64,000 bases of DNA, taken from positions 434,001 through 498,000 of the forward strand of contig NZ_AUEW01000004.1 of assembly GCF_000426185.1 (NCBI RefSeq), read 5' to 3'. The stretch's first letter is position 1. Each line of letters opens with the position of its first letter. This document shows, in pieces, positions 44,550 through 53,030 of the stretch. The notes below the pieces were generated by a model, which was given only the letters and a program-made list of their open reading frames with translations, made no database searches and had not been told where the DNA came from. The stretch is from Cellulomonas sp. URHD0024. GTDB lineage: Bacteria > Actinomycetota > Actinomycetes > Actinomycetales > Cellulomonadaceae. Made by a program: the position numbers and the translations under genes.

Positions 44550-45968
44550 ATGAAGACGCTCATCACGGGCGGGACGCTGGTCGGCGCGACGGGGCGCACA
44601 CCCGCGGACGTGCTGATCGACGGCGAGACGGTCGCGGCGGTGCTCAGCCCGGGCTCGACGTTGCTCGGCTTCGACCTCGCGGCGAACGTGGACCAGGTGA
44701 TCGACGCGTCGGGCAAGTACGTGATCCCGGGGGGCATCGACGCGCACACGCACATGGAGCTGCCGTTCGGGGGAACCAACGCCAGCGACACCTTCGAGAC
44801 GGGGACGCGGGCCGCCGCATGGGGTGGGACGACGACGATCATCGACTTCGCCGTCCAGCGCACCGGCGAGCGAGTCATGGACGGGTTGGCCGCCTGGCAC
44901 GAGAAGGCCGCCGGCAACTGCGCGATCGACTACGGCTTCCACCAGATCATCGGCGGGGTCGACGACGACGCGCTGAAGGCCATGGAGGGTCTGGTGGCCG
45001 AGGGGATCACCAGCTACAAGCTGTTCATGGCCTATCCCGGCGTCTTCTACTCCGACGACGCCCAGATCCTGCGGGCGATGCAGAAGGCCGCGGACCTCGG
45101 TTTGCTGACGATGATGCACGCCGAGAACGGGCCCGCGATCGACGTGCTCGCGGCGCAGCTGGTCGAGGCGGGCAAGACCGACCCGTACTACCACGGCATC
45201 GCCCGGGCCTGGCAGCTCGAGGAGGAGGCCACGCACCGGGCGATCATGCTGGCCGACGTCACGAACGCGCCGCTGTACGTGGTCCACGTGAGCGCCAAGC
45301 AGGCCGTGGCGCAGCTGGCGTGGGCGCGTGACAACGGCAAGAACGTGTTCGGCGAGACGTGTCCGCAGTACTTGTACCTGTCACTCGAGGAGCAGCTGGG
45401 CGCTCCCGGCTTCGAGGGCGCGAAGTGGGTGTGCTCGACGCCGCTGCGCTCCCGCGAGGAGGGGCACCAGCGGCACATGTGGCAGGCGCTGCGCACCAAC
45501 GACCTGCAGATGGTCTCCACCGACCACTGTCCGTTCTGCATGAAGGGACAGAAGGACCTGGGCGTGGGCGACTTCCGTGCGATCCCGAACGGGATCGGCT
45601 CGATCGAGCACCGGATGGACCTCATGTACCAGGGGGTCGTGACGGGCGAGATCACGCTGGAGCGGTGGGTCGAGCTGACGTCGACGACTCCCGCCCGGAT
45701 GTTCGGCCTCTACGGCAAGAAGGGCGTCATCGCGCCAGGGGCGGATGCAGACGTCGTGGTGTACGACCCGAACGGGCACACGTCGATCGGGGTGGACAAG
45801 ACGCACCACATGAACATGGACCACTCCGCGTGGGAGGGGTTCGAGATCGACGGGCACGTGGACGTCGTGGTGTCCCGCGGCGAGGTGGTGGTCGACGAGA
45901 CGGGCTACCGGGGGCGCACGGGCCACGGTCAGTACGTGCCGCGTGGTCTGACTCAGTACCTCCTGTAA
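44550..45968 (+). CDS. hydA: Dihydropyrimidinase (D-hydantoinase)
   Basis: A 472-residue amidohydrolase that opens dihydrouracil or dihydrothymine (and hydantoins) to the N-carbamoyl acid. Metal site: GGIDAHTHMELPFGG (about 60-74), the carboxylated lysine in TSYKLFMAYPG, histidines in MMHAENG and VVHVSAKQAV, aspartate in VSTDHCPF. C-terminal APGADADVVVYDPN is typical of the family. GGAGGA is four bases before the ATG at 44550. Upstream: the ureidopropionase. Downstream: the F420-dependent LLM gene. Confidence 0.93.
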   Translation: MKTLITGGTLVGATGRTPADVLIDGETVAAVLSPGSTLLGFDLAANVDQVIDASGKYVIPGGIDAHTHMELPFGGTNASDTFETGTRAAAWGGTTTIIDFAVQRTGERVMDGLAAWHEKAAGNCAIDYGFHQIIGGVDDDALKAMEGLVAEGITSYKLFMAYPGVFYSDDAQILRAMQKAADLGLLTMMHAENGPAIDVLAAQLVEAGKTDPYYHGIARAWQLEEEATHRAIMLADVTNAPLYVVHVSAKQAVAQLAWARDNGKNVFGETCPQYLYLSLEEQLGAPGFEGAKWVCSTPLRSREEGHQRHMWQALRTNDLQMVSTDHCPFCMKGQKDLGVGDFRAIPNGIGSIEHRMDLMYQGVVTGEITLERWVELTSTTPARMFGLYGKKGVIAPGADADVVVYDPNGHTSIGVDKTHHMNMDHSAWEGFEIDGHVDVVVSRGEVVVDETGYRGRTGHGQYVPRGLTQYLL

Positions 45969-45993
45969 GAGCCCGCCAACAGAAGGGTCGCCC

Positions 45994-47010
45994 ATGGACT
46001 TCGGTGTGGTGCTGCAGACGAACCCGCCGGCCTCGCGCACGGTCGAGCTGGCGCGCCAGGCGGAGACGTACGGGTTCAGCCACGTGTGGACGTTCGACTC
46101 GCACCTGCTCTGGCAGGAGCCGTTCGTCATCTACTCGGCGATCCTGGCGGCCACGCGCAAGGTCATGGTCGGGCCCATGGTGACCAACCCGGCGACCCGG
46201 GACTGGACGGTGATCGCGAGCCTGTTCGCGACGCTCAACGAGATGTACGGCAACCGGACCATCTGCGGCATCGGCCGCGGCGACTCGGCCGTGCGCACGC
46301 TGCACGGCCGACCCTCGAACCTCGCGACGCTGCGCGACTCGATCCACGTGGTCCGCGAGCTCGCGAACGGCCGAGCGGTCGAGGTCAACGGCGCCAAGGT
46401 GCGGTTCCCGTGGTCGACGGGGTCGGCGCTCGACATCTGGGTGGCCGCGTACGGACCGCTCGCTCTGAAGCTCGCCGGCGAGGTGGGCGACGGGTTCATC
46501 CTGCAGCTCGCCGACCCGGACATCGCGGCGTGGACGATCAAGGTCGTGCGCGACGCCGCCGAGAGAGCCGGTCGTGACCCGGACGCGATCGAGTTCTGCA
46601 TCGCCGCGCCGATGTACGTCGGGGACGACCGTGACCACATGCGGGAGCAGTGCCGGTGGTTCGGGGGGATGGTCGGCAACCACGTCGCGGACATCGTCGC
46701 CCGCTACGGCAACGACTCCCCGATCCCGAAGGCGCTCACGGACTACATCGCCGGCCGTCAGGGGTACGACTACAACGAGCACGGGCGCGCGGGCAACACG
46801 CACGCGGCCTTCGTGCCGGACGAGATCGTGGAGCGGTTCTGCATCCTGGGCCCCGCCGCCGAGCACGTCGAGAGGCTCGAGGAGCTGCGAGCCCTGGGCG
46901 TCACCCAGTTCGCGGGGTACCTCCAGCACGACAACAAGGAGGAGACGCTCCGGCAGTACGGCGAGCACGTCATCCCCGGGATGGCGACGTCGGTGGTCGC
47001 CACCGGATGA
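45994..47010 (+). CDS. F420-dependent LLM oxidoreductase of hydantoin/pyrimidine clusters (TIGR03842 type)
   Basis: A 338-residue TIM-barrel LLM protein: MDFGVVLQTNPPASRTVELA, YGFSHVWTFDSHLLWQEPFV, VGPMVTNPATRDWTV, RTICGIGRGDSAVRTL. This clade regularly sits in pyrimidine- or hydantoin-degradation clusters, as here directly after hydA. The position suggests it acts on a dihydropyrimidine or pyrimidine ring, possibly in place of the missing dihydropyrimidine dehydrogenase; that is inference. The ATG at 45994 has AGAAGG about six bases upstream. Confidence 0.88.
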   Translation: MDFGVVLQTNPPASRTVELARQAETYGFSHVWTFDSHLLWQEPFVIYSAILAATRKVMVGPMVTNPATRDWTVIASLFATLNEMYGNRTICGIGRGDSAVRTLHGRPSNLATLRDSIHVVRELANGRAVEVNGAKVRFPWSTGSALDIWVAAYGPLALKLAGEVGDGFILQLADPDIAAWTIKVVRDAAERAGRDPDAIEFCIAAPMYVGDDRDHMREQCRWFGGMVGNHVADIVARYGNDSPIPKALTDYIAGRQGYDYNEHGRAGNTHAAFVPDEIVERFCILGPAAEHVERLEELRALGVTQFAGYLQHDNKEETLRQYGEHVIPGMATSVVATG

Positions 47011-47089
47011 CCGATCTGGTGACGAGCACCGGCGCGCCCGGAGCGACGTCACACTGGAGGCCGGCGGGAAGTAGGGCAGGCTCTGCGGA

Positions 47090-47114
47090 GGGTGGCTCGA
47101 GGAGTCGGCCACCC
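47090..47114 (+). other. Intercistronic hairpin before the aminotransferase gene
   Basis: GGGTGGC (47090-47096) pairs with GCCACCC (47108-47114) around an 11-base loop, inside the 145-base gap between the LLM and aminotransferase genes. It could be a processing or attenuation element. Confidence 0.4.
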
Positions 47115-47155
47115 CCCGCGGACGAGCCGCGGCACGACGAAGGAGCGCGACGCAG

Positions 47156-48472
47156 ATGACCTCGCAGGACGGCGCCACGGCGCTCCGGCTCGACCGTGAC
47201 CACGTCTTCCACTCGTGGTCGGCGCAGGCGCACCTCGACCCGTTGGTGATCGCCGGCGGACTGGGGTCGACGGTCTGGGACCACGACGGGCGCCGCTACC
47301 TGGACTTCTCGAGCCAGCTGGTCAACGTCAACATCGGTCACCAGCACCCTCGGGTCGTGGCCGCGATCCAGGAGCAGGCGGCCACGTTGACGACGATCGC
47401 GCCCGCCACCGCCAACCTCACGCGCGGTCAGGCGGCCGAGCGCATCCTGTCCCACGCGCCCGCAGGATTCTCGAGCGTCTTCTTCACCAACGGCGGTGCC
47501 GACGCCAACGAGAACGCGATCCGCATGGCCCGCCTCCACACCGGGCGGGACAAGGTCGTCTCGGCCTACCGCTCCTACCACGGCAACACCGGCGCGGCGG
47601 TCGTCGCGACGGGAGACTGGCGACGGGTGCCGAACGAGTACGCCCGCGGCCACGTGCACCACTTCGGCCCGTTCCTGTACCGCTCGGAGTTCTGGGCGAC
47701 CACGCCCGAGGAGGAGTGCGAGCGTGCGCTGCACCATCTGGAGCGTGTGATCCAGGCCGAGGGGCCGACGAGCGTCGCGGCGATCCTGCTGGAGACGATC
47801 CCCGGTACCGCCGGCGTCCTCGTGCCGCCGCCGGGCTACCTCGCGGGCGTCCGCGCCATCGCGGACCGGTACGGGATCCTGCTGATCCTCGACGAGGTGA
47901 TGTGCGGGTTCGGTCGCACGGGCCAGTGGTTCGCGTTCGACGGGTTCGACGTGCGCCCGGACCTCATCACCTTCGCCAAGGGCGTCAACTCCGGCTACGT
48001 CCCGGCGGGCGGCGTCATCCTCAGCGACCCGATCGCCACGACGTTCGACGACGCCGTGTTCCCGGGCGGCCTGACCTACTCGGGGCACCCGCTGGCGATG
48101 GCGTCCATCGTCGCGACGCTCGACGCGATGGCCGACGAGGGCATCGTCGAGCACGCCGCCACGATCGGCGCTGACGTGCTCGGCCCGGGCCTGACGGCCC
48201 TCGCGGACCGGAACCCGCTGGTCGGCGAGGTCCGCGGCCTCGGGGTGTTCTGGGCGATCGAGATCGTCCAGGACAAGGCCACCCACCAACCCGTCGAGCC
48301 GGCAGTGATGGGCAAGGTCAAGGCGGCGGCGCTGGCCCGCGGGCTCCTGCCGTTCCTCGCCGACAACCGCGTCCACGTGGTCCCGCCCTGCGTCGTCACC
48401 CCCGACGAGGCTCGGACCGGCCTCGGCCTGTTGGAAGAGGCACTCGACGAGGTCGCGGCGACCGTCGCCTGA
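47156..48472 (+). CDS. Class III aminotransferase, probable beta-alanine:pyruvate/oxoglutarate type
   Basis: A 438-residue fold-type I PLP enzyme: FFTNGGADANENAIRMARLH (about 116-135), ILLILDEVMCGFGRTGQWFA with the PLP aspartate, PLP lysine in LITFAKGVNSGYVPAGG, TYSGHPLAMASIVATL. In this operon the natural substrate is beta-alanine from pyrimidine breakdown, giving malonic semialdehyde. The following SDR gene matches that. The ATG is at 47156, after GGAG. The enzyme could also act on other omega-amino acids. Confidence 0.88.
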   Translation: MTSQDGATALRLDRDHVFHSWSAQAHLDPLVIAGGLGSTVWDHDGRRYLDFSSQLVNVNIGHQHPRVVAAIQEQAATLTTIAPATANLTRGQAAERILSHAPAGFSSVFFTNGGADANENAIRMARLHTGRDKVVSAYRSYHGNTGAAVVATGDWRRVPNEYARGHVHHFGPFLYRSEFWATTPEEECERALHHLERVIQAEGPTSVAAILLETIPGTAGVLVPPPGYLAGVRAIADRYGILLILDEVMCGFGRTGQWFAFDGFDVRPDLITFAKGVNSGYVPAGGVILSDPIATTFDDAVFPGGLTYSGHPLAMASIVATLDAMADEGIVEHAATIGADVLGPGLTALADRNPLVGEVRGLGVFWAIEIVQDKATHQPVEPAVMGKVKAAALARGLLPFLADNRVHVVPPCVVTPDEARTGLGLLEEALDEVAATVA

Positions 48473-48552
48473 CGGAAGCGGAGCGGACGTCTGAATGACG
48501 TCACCGGAACCCGTGCCATGGACACATACCGCACCGCCGAGGAGCACACCGC

Positions 48553-49311
48553 ATGAGCACCACACGACCCCGTCGCGCCCTGGTCACGGGTGCGTCCTCC
48601 GGCATCGGCGCGGCCACCGTCCGGCGGCTGCGCACGGAGGGCTGGGACGTCGTCGCGACGGCCCGCCGCGCCGACCGTCTGGGGGCGCTGGCCGAGGAGA
48701 CCGGCGCCGAGACCGTCGTCGCGGACGTGACGGACGATGCCGACGTCGAGAGGCTCGCGGAGCTCGTGGCCGCCGGTGGACCGCTCGACGCCCTGGTGAA
48801 CAACGCGGGCGGCGCGTTCGGCCTGGACCCCGTCGAGAAGGCCGACCTGGACCAGTGGCGTCGGATGTACGAGCTCAACGTGCTGGGGACCCTGCGCGTG
48901 ACGCAGGCCCTGCTGCCGCAGCTGCGGGCCGACGGCGGGGGAGACGTGGTCGTCGTGACCTCGACCGCCGCGTACGGCCCGTACGAGGGCGGCGCCGGCT
49001 ACACGGGCGCGAAGGCGGCAGAGCGGATGCTCGCCACGACGTTGCGCTGGGAGATCGTCGGCGAACCGATCCGTGTGCTGGAGATCGCGCCGGGCGCGGT
49101 CGCGACGGACGAGTTCGCGCTGGTCCGGTTCGACGGTGACGCGCAGCGGGCCGCCGCGGTCTACGACGGCTACGAGCCGTTGGTCGCCGACGACATCGCC
49201 GAGGCCATCGCGTGGACGCTGTCGCGCCCGCCGCACGTCAACATCGACCTGCTCGTCGTGCGACCACGCGCCCAGGCGAGCAACACGAAGATCGCCCGAA
49301 CGACGAGCTGA
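48553..49311 (+). CDS. SDR oxidoreductase, YdfG-like (3-hydroxy acid / malonic semialdehyde)
   Basis: A 252-residue short-chain dehydrogenase. Cofactor motif TGASSGIGAATVRRL (about 12-26), NNAGGAFGLDP, catalytic Ser in VVVTSTAAYGP and the Y-x-x-x-K motif in YTGAKAAE. Lack of an acidic residue after the second strand (ARRADR) indicates NADP(H). It resembles YdfG, which reduces malonic semialdehyde to 3-hydroxypropionate. Placed right after the beta-alanine aminotransferase, it would complete removal of the C3 product. The ATG is at 48553. Possible alternative: a general 3-hydroxy acid dehydrogenase. Confidence 0.87.
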   Translation: MSTTRPRRALVTGASSGIGAATVRRLRTEGWDVVATARRADRLGALAEETGAETVVADVTDDADVERLAELVAAGGPLDALVNNAGGAFGLDPVEKADLDQWRRMYELNVLGTLRVTQALLPQLRADGGGDVVVVTSTAAYGPYEGGAGYTGAKAAERMLATTLRWEIVGEPIRVLEIAPGAVATDEFALVRFDGDAQRAAAVYDGYEPLVADDIAEAIAWTLSRPPHVNIDLLVVRPRAQASNTKIARTTS

Positions 49312-49383
49312 GCCGCCCGCCCTGCTCCGGACCGGGGCCCGTCCGCGTCCTCGGATGTCCGACCGGATACGTAGGGTTATCGG

Positions 49384-51195
49384 GTGCCCGTCGCTCCCTC
49401 CACCGAGCTCCCACCAGCCAAGGCCGCGTCCACCACGGCAGTCCTGCTGCAGCTGCGTCGCTGGGCCCGGCCCGCTCTGCCGAGAATCGCGCTCGGCGGG
49501 CTGACCGCACTCGGCGCCAGCCTGCTCGCGCTCGCGGTTCCGCAGGTGCTGCGCGTCATCGTCAACGGCCCGTTGCTCACGGAGGGGTCGACGCAGGCCG
49601 TGGTCCTGGGAGCGCTGGTCGTCCTCGCGTTGGGCGTGCTGGAGGCGTTCCTCGTCTGGTGCAGGCGCGCACTGATCCTCACGCCGGGAACCGCCGTGGA
49701 ACGGGACATGCGCACCGACCTGTTCCGGCACCTGCTCGACCTCCCGGTCGAGTTCCACGACCGGTGGCCGGGCGGCCAGCTGCTCTCGCGCATCATGTCC
49801 GACCTGAGCACGATCCGGCGCTGGACCGTGTTCGGGCTCGTGATGCTCCTGGTCAGCGCCACCACGGTGCTCGTCGGTGTGGCGCTGATGATCTGGACGA
49901 GCCCGGTGCTCGGCACCGTCTACCTCGTCGGTGCCGTGCCCATGATCTGGCTCGGTTTCCGCTTCCGGGAGGGCTACAAGGCCGTCGCACGCCGTGCCCG
50001 GGACCAGACCGGGGACCTGGCGACCACGGTCGAGGAGTCGGTGCACGGCATCCGCGTGCTCAAGGCGTTCGGCCGGGGACAGGACGCGCTCGACGACTTC
50101 GCGCGGCAGGCCGACGCGCTGCGCACCACCGAGGTGCACAAGGCTCGGACCCTGTCGCGGGTCTCCTTCGCCCTCGGTGCCGTCCCCGAGGCCGTGCTGG
50201 CCGTGTCTCTCGCGATCGGCGTGACCCTGACGGCGAACGACCAGCTGAGCGTCGGCGCTCTCGTCGCGTTCTTCGCCACGGCGGCCGTCGTGAACAACCC
50301 CGTCGAGCGCCTCGGCATGCTGCTCGCCATGACGTTGGACGCCCGGGCTGCCACGGATCGGTACATGCAGGTGATGACGACCCGGTCCTCCGTCCGCGAC
50401 CCGGCCGAGCCGGCGAAGCTGCCCGCTGCGGGCGCGGCCGGCTCTGTCGTGGAGCTCGCCGGCGTCGGCTTCGCCCATCCGGGCGGGTCGAGCGCTGCCG
50501 TGCTCGACGGCGTCGACCTGCGCCTGGAACCGGGCGAGACGCTTGCCCTCGTCGGCCTCACGGGCAGCGGCAAGACGACCCTGCTCCAGCTGGTGCCCCG
50601 GCTGCACGACGTCACGGCCGGGTCGGTGCGGATCGACGGCGTCGACGTCCGCGACCTCACGCGCGACGACCTCCGGCGCGCCGTATCCGTCGCCTTCGAG
50701 GATCCGATCCTGTTCTCCGCCTCCGTCCGGGACAACGTGCTTCTCGGTGCCGACGTGACGGGCCCGGCTGCGGACGCCCTGCTGCAGGAGGCGCTCGCCG
50801 TCGCGCGTGCGGAGTTCGTCCACGGACTCCCCGACGGGCTCGGGACGATCATCGGCGAGGAGGGCCTGAGCCTGTCCGGCGGTCAGCGACAACGCATCGC
50901 CCTCGCGCGCGCGATCGCCGTGCGACCCCGGGTGCTGGTGCTGGACGACCCGCTCTCCGCTCTCGACGTGACCACCGAGGCCGAGGTCACGGGGCGCCTG
51001 CGCACCATGCTCCGAGGAACGACGACCCTCGTGGTCGCTCACCGGCCGTCCACCGTGGCCCTCGCGGACCGGGTCGCCGTGCTCGAGGACGGCCGCATCA
51101 CCGGTGTCGGACGCCACGCAGACCTCCTGACGAGCCACCCGCACTACCGCTACGTCCTCACCGCACTGTCCGAGCACGAGGAGGTGCGCTCGTGA
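49384..51195 (+). CDS. ABC exporter half-transporter, degenerate-NBD partner
   Basis: 603 residues. A six-helix exporter domain (about 30-330) is followed by an NBD (about 355-600): Walker A GLTGSGKTTLLQL, Q-loop VAFEDPILFSASVRDN, signature LSLSGGQRQRIALA, Walker B VLVLDDPLSALD, H-loop VVAHRPSTVA. Aspartate replaces the catalytic glutamate after Walker B, as in the degenerate half of heterodimeric exporters. The GTG at 49384 is six bases after TAGGGT (49372-49377) with no Shine-Dalgarno, suggesting a leaderless mRNA. Its stop overlaps the start of the second half. Confidence 0.9.
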   Translation: MPVAPSTELPPAKAASTTAVLLQLRRWARPALPRIALGGLTALGASLLALAVPQVLRVIVNGPLLTEGSTQAVVLGALVVLALGVLEAFLVWCRRALILTPGTAVERDMRTDLFRHLLDLPVEFHDRWPGGQLLSRIMSDLSTIRRWTVFGLVMLLVSATTVLVGVALMIWTSPVLGTVYLVGAVPMIWLGFRFREGYKAVARRARDQTGDLATTVEESVHGIRVLKAFGRGQDALDDFARQADALRTTEVHKARTLSRVSFALGAVPEAVLAVSLAIGVTLTANDQLSVGALVAFFATAAVVNNPVERLGMLLAMTLDARAATDRYMQVMTTRSSVRDPAEPAKLPAAGAAGSVVELAGVGFAHPGGSSAAVLDGVDLRLEPGETLALVGLTGSGKTTLLQLVPRLHDVTAGSVRIDGVDVRDLTRDDLRRAVSVAFEDPILFSASVRDNVLLGADVTGPAADALLQEALAVARAEFVHGLPDGLGTIIGEEGLSLSGGQRQRIALARAIAVRPRVLVLDDPLSALDVTTEAEVTGRLRTMLRGTTTLVVAHRPSTVALADRVAVLEDGRITGVGRHADLLTSHPHYRYVLTALSEHEEVRS

Positions 51196-52997
51196 CGGAC
51201 GACGAGTCCCGCGACGACGCCCCCTCGCGAACCGAGTCCCGACGCCTGCGGAGGCGGTCCCTGACCCTGCTCGCCTCCCTGCTCGCGCCCGTCTCCGGCG
51301 CAGCGTGGTGGACAGCGGCGCTCGTCGTCGGATCTCAGGTTGCCGCTGTTGCAGGTCCTGCCCTCGTCGCGTACGGCATCGACCACGGACTGCCCGCCCT
51401 GCAGGACGGCGACCGTGGCCCGCTCCTGCTCGCCGCCGGCGCCTACCTCGTCGCGGCGCTCCTGGGCGGGGTCCTGGTCGCGGCCACGGTTCGCGCCTCT
51501 GCGCGCGTGAGCCAGACGATGCTGCTGGACCTGCGGCGCCGCGTGTTCCGGCACACGCAGCGGCTGAGCCTCGAGTTCCACGAGAGCTACACGTCGGGTC
51601 GGATCATCTCCCGGCAGACGTCCGACGTCGAGGCGCTGCGCGAGCTGCTCGACGGCGGCGTGACCACGCTCGCCACGGGCATCCTCGCGATGGTCCTCAC
51701 CGCGGTCTCGTTGGTGCTGCTCGACTGGCGCAGCGGACTCGTCCTGCTGGTCGCCGTCGTTCCCGGCGTCCTGCTCACGCGGTGGTTCCAGGTGCGCTCG
51801 CAGCGGCAGTACCGCAAGAACCGCTCGGCGGCCGCCCGGTTGATCGTGCGGTTCGTCGAGACGATGACGGGAATCCGCGCGGTGCAGGCGTTCCGTCGTC
51901 AGCGGGCCGTCGAGCAGGTCTACGGCGAGCTCTCGGAGACCTATCGCGGTTCGACGGCTGAGGCGATCCGGCTCAACGGCGTCTTCGACACCGGCCTGGT
52001 CCTCATCGGCAACGTCACGGTGGCCGCGGTCCTGCTGGTCGGCGGACTGCGCGTGCTCGACGGTGGCCTCGAGGTCGGCCTGCTCGCCGCGTCCGTGCTC
52101 TACGCCCGCCGGTTCTTCTCCCCGCTCGCCCAGATCGGCATGTTCTACAACTCCTTCCAGTCGGCCACGGCTGCTCTCGAGAAGCTCGCGGCGCTCCTCG
52201 CCGAGGAGCCGACGGTCCCCGAGCCGGTCCGCCCGGTCCGTCTGACCGCTCCCCGCGGCGACGTCCGGTTCGACGCGGTCGAGTTCGGCTACGGCACGGG
52301 ACCGACGGTCCTGCGGGGGCTCGACCTGCACATCCCGGCGGGCCAGTCCGTGGCGCTGGTCGGCGAGACGGGCGCCGGCAAGTCGACGGTGGCCAAGCTG
52401 CTGGCGCGGTTCTACGACGTCCGCGCCGGCTCGGTGCGGCTCGACGGCCTCGACCTGCGCACGATCGACCCGACCGACCTGCGGCGCGCGGTCGTCATGG
52501 TGACCCAGGAGGCCTACCTGTTCTCGGGCTCCGTCGGTGCGAACATCGCGCTCGGCAGGCCCGGGGCGGCGCAGGACGAGATCGAGGCGGCTGCGCGTGC
52601 GGTCGGCGCGCACGACCTCATCGTGGCCATGCCCGACGGCTACGACACGGAGGTGGACAAGCGCGGTGTGCGGCTCTCGGCAGGGCAACGACAGCTGGTG
52701 TCCTTCGCGCGGGCGTTCCTCGCGGACCCCGCCCTGCTGATCCTGGACGAGGCGACCAGCTCGCTCGACGTCCCGGGGGAGGCTCTCGTCCAGGACGGCC
52801 TCGCGACCCTGCTGGACGACCGGACCTCCGTCGTGATCGCGCACCGGCTCTCGACGGTGATGGGTGCCGACCGGGTTCTCGTCGTCGACGGCGGCCGGAT
52901 CGTCGAGGACGGGACGCCCCTCGAGCTGGTCGATGCCGGCGGACGGTTCGCCGACCTGTACGACGACTGGCAGCGTTCGCTGCAGCGATCGACGTGA
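51192..52997 (+). CDS. ABC exporter half-transporter, catalytic-NBD partner
   Basis: 601 residues. Six-helix exporter domain with LRRRVFRHTQRLSLEFHESY, then an NBD: Walker A GETGAGKSTVAKLLAR, Q-loop MVTQEAYLFSGSVGAN, signature VRLSAGQRQLVSFA, Walker B LLILDEATSSLD with an intact glutamate, H-loop VIAHRLSTVM. The GTG at 51192 overlaps the previous stop (GTGA). Both halves form one heterodimeric multidrug or lipid exporter with one catalytic and one degenerate site. The substrate is unknown. Confidence 0.9.
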   Translation: MTDDESRDDAPSRTESRRLRRRSLTLLASLLAPVSGAAWWTAALVVGSQVAAVAGPALVAYGIDHGLPALQDGDRGPLLLAAGAYLVAALLGGVLVAATVRASARVSQTMLLDLRRRVFRHTQRLSLEFHESYTSGRIISRQTSDVEALRELLDGGVTTLATGILAMVLTAVSLVLLDWRSGLVLLVAVVPGVLLTRWFQVRSQRQYRKNRSAAARLIVRFVETMTGIRAVQAFRRQRAVEQVYGELSETYRGSTAEAIRLNGVFDTGLVLIGNVTVAAVLLVGGLRVLDGGLEVGLLAASVLYARRFFSPLAQIGMFYNSFQSATAALEKLAALLAEEPTVPEPVRPVRLTAPRGDVRFDAVEFGYGTGPTVLRGLDLHIPAGQSVALVGETGAGKSTVAKLLARFYDVRAGSVRLDGLDLRTIDPTDLRRAVVMVTQEAYLFSGSVGANIALGRPGAAQDEIEAAARAVGAHDLIVAMPDGYDTEVDKRGVRLSAGQRQLVSFARAFLADPALLILDEATSSLDVPGEALVQDGLATLLDDRTSVVIAHRLSTVMGADRVLVVDGGRIVEDGTPLELVDAGGRFADLYDDWQRSLQRST

Positions 52998-53030
52998 GGA
53001 GGCTGGCGGCGTTCTCCTCACCTGCGAGCG

